NCBI GenBank assembly: GCA_000320545.1
Contig: ADNK01001565.1
Location: forward strand, 1-28,113
Length of the DNA stretch: 28,113 nucleotides
Direction of reading: 5' to 3'
DNA from: Bigelowiella natans CCMP2755
Lineage: Eukaryota > Cercozoa > Chlorarachniophyceae
The position numbers were made by a program, and so were the translations under genes. Shown piece after piece: positions 22,346-28,113 of this stretch (within the stretch, counting starts at the first letter, position 1; each line of letters begins with the position of its first letter). The notes below the pieces were generated by a model. It made no database searches and was not told the origin of the DNA. It saw only the letters and a program-made list of their open reading frames with translations.

Positions 22346-23862
22346 ACTCTGTGTGTGTGTCGGTGGGTGGGTGGGTGTGTCAAATATGCTTTGATAATGG
22401 TGGTGATAATGTGGTGGTTCTTTGACGTCTTTGTTGCCGTAATGCAAACGTCATTGCTTAATCTTTATATCTTGATCGCCATTGTGGTTGCTCATTATCA
22501 TCCCCATCATCATCATCATCATCCTCCTCCTCCTCCTTCTCATCATCATCATCATCATCATCAGGCGGCTTCATAAACACCTATCGGCTAGTAACGGGCT
22601 CCTCCAAGACGGAGCTGCAGCTTGTCCACAAGACCCAAGTGCACGATGTGTGTCTCGCTATGACGCAATTCGACAAGAAACTGCTTGCAGGCGTGGGGCG
22701 GTACCTACGCATCTACGACCTCGGAAAGAAGAAGTTGCTGCGAAAGTGTGAGAATAAGAGCTTTCCTACCACCATCTGCACGCTCGATACCAAAGGGTCC
22801 CGCATCTACGTTGGGGATCTGTGCGAGTCCTTTCATCTCGTCAAGTAAGTGATGACTATTGATGGTGATGATGATGATGAGGATGATGATGATGATGATG
22901 ATTCTACTTATTCTTAACGCGTGTTATGTTTGCAAGCTTTCAAAACACCTGTTTATTCTGAGAACAAGTGGGTGCTATGTTGCATTGTCGCAAACGCAAG
23001 ATGGTGCGTAGCGTCCTCACTTTGATTGGCTCCCCCTCTCTTCCTTCTTTTCATTCTCATTTATTTTGTTTGTAAATCGCCTCGTGTCGATAGGTACAAG
23101 CCATCAACGAAGCAGTTTTACATATTCGCCGACACTACGCACCCCTTCTACACGACGTCACGGTGTTTGTTGGACTACAACACGATCGCGGGGGGAGATA
23201 AATTCGGTAACCTACTTGTGACGCGACTGCCAGACTCTGTCACGGAAGAGAAGGAGGAGGACCCCATAGGTAGTAACAAGGATCACACAACAGAAACAAG
23301 AAAATAATCACCATTTTAATGATTATAATGTTGTCACAATAACCATACAAAATCCTAACGATGACATCTTAAATATCTCACGATCCAATCCCCCCCTCCC
23401 CATCCCCTCCCGAACCACCCTTTAGGTTTGCAAGGCAAGTTTGGTAAAGGCCGGCTGAGCTCCGCAGCCAACAAGATGTCTTCCGTTGTTAACTATTACG
23501 TGGGAGAGATGATTTCGTCTCTGCAGAAGACCGCCCTTGTCCCTGCGGGTCCTGAAGTGTTGTTTTTCGCAACAGTAATGGGGGGTGTAGGCATCTTCGT
23601 CCCTTTCCAGTCCCGAGAGGACGTCGAATTCTTCTCGCACCTCGAGATGCACCTGCGACAGGAAAACCCACCGTTGTGCGGCCGAGACCACCTGTCATTC
23701 CGTTCATACTACTCACCTGTGAAGGAGTGCATCGATGGTGATCTGTGCGAGCAATTCTCCGCCCTCGAGTACAAGAAACAGGTCGAGATCGCGGAGGAGC
23801 TGATGTGCACGCCCTCTGAGGTTACCAAGCGCCTGGAGGAGATGCGAAATCGGGTGTTGTAA
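15079..23862 (+). CDS. SF3B3: Splicing factor 3b subunit 3 (SAP130), complete, 26 exons
   Basis: SF3B3 is a triple beta-propeller scaffold of the SF3b complex in the U2 snRNP and helps select the branch point in the nucleus. Exons: 15079-15162, 15218-15283, 15379-15445, 15735-15802, 15877-15939, 16150-16240, 16390-16439, 16542-16613, 16771-16812, 16946-17007, 17214-17260, 17400-17434, 17616-17765, 17909-18036, 18281-18333, 18483-18622, 18886-18947, 19138-19186, 19501-19597, 19783-19833, 20089-20486, 21000-21555, 21877-22254, 22565-22844, 23094-23269, 23426-23862. The sum is 3702 nt, 1233 aa plus TAA (human 1217), with phase agreeing at all 25 joins. Landmarks include YIVVGSDSGRIVVL, HEETFGKSGCRRI, LTISSPLEAHK, RHIRPGKPVNEWKTPG, SEQCPEGIVAI, YDLGKKKLLRKCENK and HPPL-type PPLCGRDHLSFRSYY near the C terminus. 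Exon 23 carries a lineage-specific KRRR plus acidic (DEDEDEDID) insert. Donors are very variable; three are GTC (introns 6, 17, 21). Confidence 0.98.
16639..16682. repeat. (TA)n microsatellite in SF3B3 intron 8
   Basis: About twenty-two AT units in the intron 16614-16770. Confidence 0.95.
18788..18804. repeat. Poly-G run in SF3B3 intron 16
   Basis: A run of about seventeen G, preceded by GA-rich sequence. It lies inside the intron 18623-18885, so an error in its length would not alter the protein. Confidence 0.9.
19647..19686. repeat. (GAT)n(GAC)n microsatellite in SF3B3 intron 19
   Basis: A few GAT units followed by about nine GAC units, in the intron 19598-19782. Confidence 0.93.
20578..20688. 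repeat. 111-bp direct repeat, copy 1, in SF3B3 intron 21
   Basis: Identical by eye over 111 bp to 21620-21730. It starts TATGAGGGAGAAGAAGGG and ends near TTCTTCTCCGAATGAGAG. The 9-mers GGAGAAGAA (20584-20592) and TTCTTCTCC (20668-20676) are inverted repeats near its ends. A (GCT)n-GTTTTC stretch also precedes both copies. See the paired feature and the finding. Confidence 0.95.
21573..21606. repeat. (GCT)n microsatellite at the start of SF3B3 intron 22
   Basis: About eleven GCT units 17 nt after the donor at 21556. They read as poly-Ala if translated on, which is why the unspliced frame looks open beyond the exon. Confidence 0.93.
21620..21730. repeat. 111-bp direct repeat, copy 2, in SF3B3 intron 22
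   Basis: Second copy of the element at 20578-20688, in the same orientation and offset by 1042 bp. Flanking sequences differ on the right side (TTGCTGCTG here, GCGCTGCC in copy 1). Confidence 0.95.
22302..22344. repeat. (CT)n microsatellite in SF3B3 intron 23
   Basis: About eighteen CT units in the intron 22255-22564. Confidence 0.93.
22497..22562. repeat. (CAT)n/(CCT)n microsatellite forming the end of SF3B3 intron 23
   Basis: An interrupted CAT repeat with a CCTCCTCCTCCT block. The array runs directly into the acceptor CAG at 22562-22564, so the repeat itself is the splice-acceptor region. Confidence 0.93.
22862..22902. repeat. (GAT)n microsatellite in SF3B3 intron 24
   Basis: About thirteen GAT units with one GAG interruption, starting about 17 nt after the GTAAGT donor at 22845. 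Confidence 0.93.
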
Positions 23863-25899
23863 ACTTAGACTTGAGTGGGATTGAGCTGAGGACTGGTTTC
23901 TACAACACATGCATGTTGATATCTTCATTGCATCAAAGCCGTGGCACACAATGCCTGCTCGCCCGCTTTGCTGCATTTCAGCACGAGTTATGTTCCTAGG
24001 TTCCTGCTACATTCCATGTGCATTTTTTTAAGCATGTAGCAATCATCTATCGACTTACTCGCAATTGCTTACACACTACAAGTGTGCAGTCTAGCAGTGC
24101 CACGCAGTGAGGCAGCCAGAGGGCACGGCAGTTGGCACTGCAGTGTGCACCGTGTCATGCACAATGCTCCTTGCGTGCGTTGGGATCATCAGCACTGCTA
24201 GACTAGCTTGCTAGAGCAGTGAAATGCTTTGCATTGCTGCATCAAAGTGATGATGTTTCGACAGTGACAATCTAGCACAAATCCGTCAAACCTGCAACGA
24301 GTCGCCAGAATGTGCATTTGGAAGCTTTTGCACGCGACCAAGCGCGTCATGTGATGCAACAGACATTGGATTTGCTCGCATTTCTTTGAAATTTTTCGTG
24401 CACATCACATTTGGTCAAACGCACACGCAAAAGCATTCAAAATGTGGCAGAGAACAAACGCGCAGCGTGCATCCGCCACACAACGGGTGTGAATTTTCAC
24501 AGCTTGAGGCCTTCAAAATGGACATTTTGTGGAATTTTGGTCAACATTTCGGTCATTTTTTCAGGTTTGGCCATCGGACAAGTTCTGATGACTTTTCTTT
24601 GACCAACTGCAACTGCCTGCTGCTTCAAAGCGCGTCGCAAAGCGCTGCACTGTTCACAACCCCGTCGTCACCGGGTTTGACGGACTTGTGAGGCAATGCC
24701 AGAATGCCAGTGATTGTGCGATGCGACAAATGTGGATGCGGTGACTCAAGGCCAGACACACCAAAAAAATCTCTGTTTCTTCACCACCATGCTGGCATGC
24801 TGTGCCACGCTAGCACGCCGTGGTGTGCTCAAGTCTGGTGCTGCCTCTGCTGCTCTGGATGCCGTGTGTGGTTGCACATTCATGTCTAGTTCTGGTGTGC
24901 ACGCACGAGCTCTAGACCTGACCAGCTACCATTCTTCTTTCTTCGATGAAATCGGTTTGAGAGCAACAACAGGCCCAGGCCCACTTCAGAAAGTCAAAAG
25001 TGAACCAAGTTGGAAACGCGCGCGCGTGCGCGAAAGCTTGCAAAGATCTGGAGATCACCAGCCAGTTTGCAGCTTCACTTTGGACGATCCAACACAGTGT
25101 CACAGTTGACATGGTAGTGAGACTTGTCTGATTTTTGCACGAGCACGAACGTCAGTGAACGAGTGAACGATCTTGTTCCGCCATTCACATCATTGAAGCG
25201 GTCAGTGGTTGAAAGGATCACGGAACACGCTGATTCATCCGCAAGTGAACAAACGAGCGAATAGTTGCACGAAGTCATTCAACAGATTATGACGAGGTCA
25301 AAACAAGAAACAAGAAACGTCGTTGATCGACCTCACTTGCAACAAAGCATGAAACGCAGTCAAAGCTAAAAAGGTGTCTTTCCCAATCAGCCAGAGCACC
25401 ATGCACGTCCACCTCAACCAGCCCTTTCGAGGGGACTCAAATCATAGGTGAATGAAGTGGTTCCAATGCTTGATTCAAAAGGATCATTAGACGTGCTAAC
25501 TCTTCCACGTCCTCCCTCATTAGCCCAACAAGAGCTTTTCACATCCACCGGCTACGAGCGCCTGAGTCTGCAAAAAGCAAGGGTTTTCATCGGTGCGCCA
25601 ACGAGTTGCGCGGTTTTTCTCTAGTTCCTTGGGAAGACCATTTCACCAGGCAACAATGACAACAATACGTCAAACAAGTTGTTGTCGACGTGTTGCTGCT
25701 TGCACGGGGAATTAACCGATGAAAACGATTTGAAACTTGGCTTTCATGTTTCGATGCACAATTGCATGCGATTCACAGCCTTTTTTCACACAAATTGCAG
25801 GTCGCACGGTGGAAATAATCCAAGCTCGAGATCGCCCCCTCGGGTGCGTCGTTGCCAACTACGCTCTCTCAGCCTCTACCACACTATCTCGAGCCTACC
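23863..25899. other. Non-coding stretch of different sequence texture between SF3B3 and the transporter
   Basis: The first 200 bp should be the SF3B3 3' UTR and terminator. From about 24060 to 25800 the DNA has a different look from the rest of the window: no microsatellites, many TGCA, CAAA and TTTG words, and few pyrimidine runs. Several frames are open for 60-130 codons (for example 24386-24691 and 24714-25109), but none shows a domain, a splice pattern or homology I know. A 13-bp perfect inverted repeat lies at 24088-24100 and 24192-24204. Confidence 0.5.
24088..24204. repeat. Inverted repeat able to form a hairpin
   Basis: AGTCTAGCAGTGC at 24088-24100 is the exact reverse complement of GCACTGCTAGACT at 24192-24204, leaving a 91-nt loop. 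Inside the loop is the 10-bp palindrome CACTGCAGTG (24136-24145). It lies about 220 bp past the SF3B3 stop. It could be part of a 3' UTR, a small RNA precursor or a mobile-element end; nothing decides between these. Confidence 0.7.
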
Positions 25900-26145
25900 C
25901 GCTCCCTAAAATTCCCCAACGCAAGAAAATCTCTCAGTGAATAACAGTCTGAGCGTTTGAGGAAACCAGCGCGACTTCAGTAAAAATCCCAGATTGCTGA
26001 GGTAAGTGACACATTGACAAACGTTCTTGCTGCAAGGTGTCTGGCTTGCAGGCCAAATACCAGCTCTGCACCCCTGATCCTGGAGCAACATTCGCGGCAT
26101 AATCAATTTGAACTCGCATCCACGTGTTTTTTTGTACTTCTACTG
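25900..26145 (+). promoter_or_regulatory. Likely promoter and 5' UTR of the transporter, with a possible 50-nt UTR intron
   Basis: A perfect donor GTAAGT at 26002 and an acceptor TTGCAG ending at 26051 would remove a 50-nt intron just upstream of the candidate start codon at 26146. Pyrimidine-rich sequence without open frames precedes it. The transcription start is not identifiable. Confidence 0.4.
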
Positions 26146-26507
26146 ATGGCAAAAATATTCCGCAGAATAATACGGCGAACAATAATGCCCACCAACGCAG
26201 AGCAAAAGCAGCAGGGAGCCACTGTCCGTGACTCTCGCGACCACGAGAATGCTGAGCCTCCCCGGATTAAGACCCATCTAAGGATTAACACGGGCGCAAA
26301 GTCCCCTGTTGAGAAATTTCCTCAGCCTCGTATAAATTTCTCGGGGAAAAGCGGTTCTTCTCCTGATAATGTTCGCCGCCAATACCTCAAGCAGTAATAT
26401 CCTAGTGCCATGGCGTAGTGCGCTTTCCATCCTCCCGCTCCGAATTTTCCCTCCATTTCGCTTCTCCCCACTCCCATCCTCGCTCCCCCTTTCTCTCCTT
26501 CTCTTTC

Positions 26508-26547
<40 letters not shown>

Positions 26548-26578
26548 TTCTTCTATATGTCAATCAAATTTAACCAAA

Positions 26579-26617
<39 letters not shown>

Positions 26618-27049
26618 TATGTGTGTGTGTGTGTGTGTACATATAAATCAACACCGCTCTCCATACACTAACTTAGGCTAGGCTACACGCCCCTCCACTT
26701 CCTGAAGGAAGACTCCCCCTCCTGTAGAACGAGAAAATCATTCTATGATCCTAACATGACGCCTACCGCTGAGGGGGGGGGCAATTTTTACAACCCAGCG
26801 ATGACACCTACAACAGAGGAGAGAACGATAATTACCACAACTCAGAAGTAATAGCGGCCACGAAGGAGGATAAGAGAGAGGGGGGGCAGGACGGGGATTT
26901 AGAGAGTTGTAGCGATCCTTAGTACCTCTGTTTAGCCTGACATTTTGTGAGTGATATGAAGAAGCGTTGGCATGCTGTTGTATTACGACAGCACATTGAA
27001 ACAACCACTCACATATTTGTATACATATTTTTATATATTTGTATATTTT

Positions 27050-27088
<39 letters not shown>

Positions 27089-28064
27089 GTGTCCTCTTCC
27101 TTGGAAAACAGGAAATATGGCGCGACAGGCGAGGCTAAGCAGAATGCCATCGTCAAAAGCAGTAATGCATTTACAAGAAAGAGAAGGGGGGGAGGGGGGC
27201 AAAAATGAGCATGCAAATTGGCAGAATGATGTGGATCTAATAGCGAATCTCATATTCCTTACAGAACTGAGTGATGTGCCGGAAGATACCGTCAATGCCT
27301 CGGTATGCATAATGTCCTCCAAACCCCCCTCCCCTCATTTCGGTTGACCACACATCCAGACACATATACACTGTCAAGAGCAAGATACATGCAAATCAGC
27401 AATATTCCTAAAAGTACATAACATCGTGCTCACCTGCTTGTTTTGGGGCACATCAGCGCGGAGTTTCGACAACCCTGAAAGGCATGTTCCGAGCTGGAGG
27501 GGTGAGAATCATCATTATAATTAATGGGTAGAGGGAAGGAGGGGGGTATTGACAAAAGTGATTATCACTGCCATTGTTACTCCATATTTATTGAAGGAGG
27601 GCTCTTTCATTGTAAGTAGGGATGATGATATTTGTGAAGATGATGATGATGATGATGATAACATAGAAGAAGAAGAAGAAGAAGAAATAATAGCAGTACG
27701 AAACACCCGAAATGTGCCTCGAAAAGCATGAATTTTCGTCAGAAACTCTGATGATGTGTATTTCTGGTGTGCGCGTGGTCATGTTGCAGAAGACACATCC
27801 CTAGTTGTTTGTAGTCCCCTCAAAATGGATTATGATGATGTGTTTTTGATTTCAAAACATCCTGTGTGTATTCACACCGTAACGTGCTTTTCGCGTGTTA
27901 CGAGGAGAAGTGATGATGGCGAGTGCTGCTGCCTTTCCCCCCCTCCCTCCTCTACCTCTATACCTTAGACTATCGCTAGCACGTGTGCCCTGATGGGAGC
28001 GACGATAGGGGGCGGGGCACTAGCCCTCCCTTACTCGTTTAAGTTGTGCGGAGCTCTATCTAGG
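26146..28064 (+). CDS. Amino acid transporter of the AAAP/SLC38 type, first five exons, runs off the right edge
   Basis: Exons: 26146-26393, 27112-27161, 27265-27302, 27457-27501, 27969-28064; 477 nt, 159 codons, phase agreeing at all joins, ending with a donor GTATTG at 28065. The last two exons join to GMFRAGG + TIASTCALMGATIGGGAL + ALPYSF, the GG(T/S)...GAxxGGGALxLPYxF start of transmembrane helix 1 in amino acid/auxin permease family proteins. The first exons give a cytosolic N terminus of about 125 residues, hydrophilic and rich in Lys, Arg, Asn and Gln (AKSPVEKFPQPRINFSGK), ending SDVPEDTVNASRG. Proteins of this family move amino acids across plasma or vacuolar membranes with H+ or Na+; the substrate cannot be told. 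The start could be 26146 (MAKIF) or 26185 (MPTNAEQ), in the same frame. About ten further helices should lie beyond the window. Confidence 0.8.
26514..26638. repeat. (CT)n, (TA)n and (GT)n microsatellites in transporter intron 1
   Basis: Three separate simple repeats: (CT)n at about 26514-26543, (TA)n at about 26580-26614 and (GT)n at about 26620-26638. All lie in the 718-nt intron 26394-27111. Confidence 0.93.
27051..27084. repeat. (GT)n microsatellite near the end of transporter intron 1
   Basis: About sixteen GT units ending about 27 nt before the acceptor CAG at 27109-27111. Confidence 0.93.
27637..27686. repeat. (GAT)n and (GAA)n microsatellites in transporter intron 4
   Basis: About seven GAT units, a short spacer, then about six GAA units. 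They are inside the 467-nt intron 27502-27968. Confidence 0.93.
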
Positions 28065-28085
28065 GTATTGTTTGTTTTTTTTCCT

Positions 28086-28113
28086 TCCTCTCTCTCTCTC
28101 TCTCTCTCTCTCT
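28086..28113. repeat. (TC)n microsatellite at the right edge
   Basis: About thirteen CT units that run to the window end, inside the fifth intron of the transporter gene. Confidence 0.95.

Noticed and set aside
24088-24204. tRNA or microRNA gene at the inverted repeat
   Set aside because: No cloverleaf, A/B box or conserved anticodon stem seen; a 13-bp stem with a 91-nt loop is not enough to call a microRNA.
24386-25109. Open frames of about 100-130 codons downstream of SF3B3
   Set aside because: No recognisable domain, no splice-consistent continuation, biased word composition. Treated as chance open frames.

Overview
The window reads as nuclear DNA of an intron-dense microbial eukaryote. 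Every recognisable gene is a typical eukaryotic protein gene cut by many short GT-AG introns, and the spacers and introns are full of microsatellites: (TA)n, (GT)n, (GA/CT)n, (GAT)n, (TTC)n and long G or C runs. I see no bacterial operon, rRNA, tRNA, CRISPR array or autonomous transposon. The sequence does not fix the taxon. A protist or alga is likely; a stramenopile is possible but that is a guess.

I rebuilt the genes by hand, joining exons only where the reading phase and a protein-family match agree. From left to right: (1) minus strand, 547-2371, a seven-transmembrane protein with a C-terminal RGS domain, 3' end unresolved. (2) plus strand, 2885-5875, a secreted DUF5107 plus TPR protein of 5 exons and 786 aa. 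(3) minus strand, 6899-7495, an LTO1/Yae1-type protein of 3 exons and 146 aa. (4) plus strand, about 8191-11142, Elongin A with an N-terminal TFIIS-N domain and about 10 exons. (5) minus strand, 11884 to about 14180, a leucine-rich-repeat protein of about 12 exons. (6) plus strand, 15079-23862, the splicing factor SF3B3 (SAP130), complete at 26 exons and 1233 aa. (7) plus strand, 26146 to the right edge, the first five exons of an amino acid transporter of the AAAP/SLC38 type.

The layout alternates. Genes 1/2, 3/4 and 5/6 are divergent pairs with short shared upstream regions (513, about 530 and about 900 bp). Pairs 2/3 and 4/5 converge. Genes 6 and 7 are tandem, separated by about 2.3 kb of mostly non-coding DNA of different texture. 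Several genes serve core gene expression (Elongin A in transcription elongation, SF3B3 in the U2 snRNP, LTO1 in ribosome and Fe-S protein assembly). They are separately promoted housekeeping genes and do not form one system.

I found no clear new multi-gene system. The most useful second looks are: a tandem duplication in the LRR gene that makes a frame-breaking extra exon with intact splice sites; a perfect 111-bp element in two neighbouring introns of SF3B3; a very loose 5' splice-site consensus including GTC donors; exons that very often begin with GT, with one intron flanked by a 9-nt direct repeat; and a GPCR-like RGS protein whose conserved RGS Asn is replaced by His.
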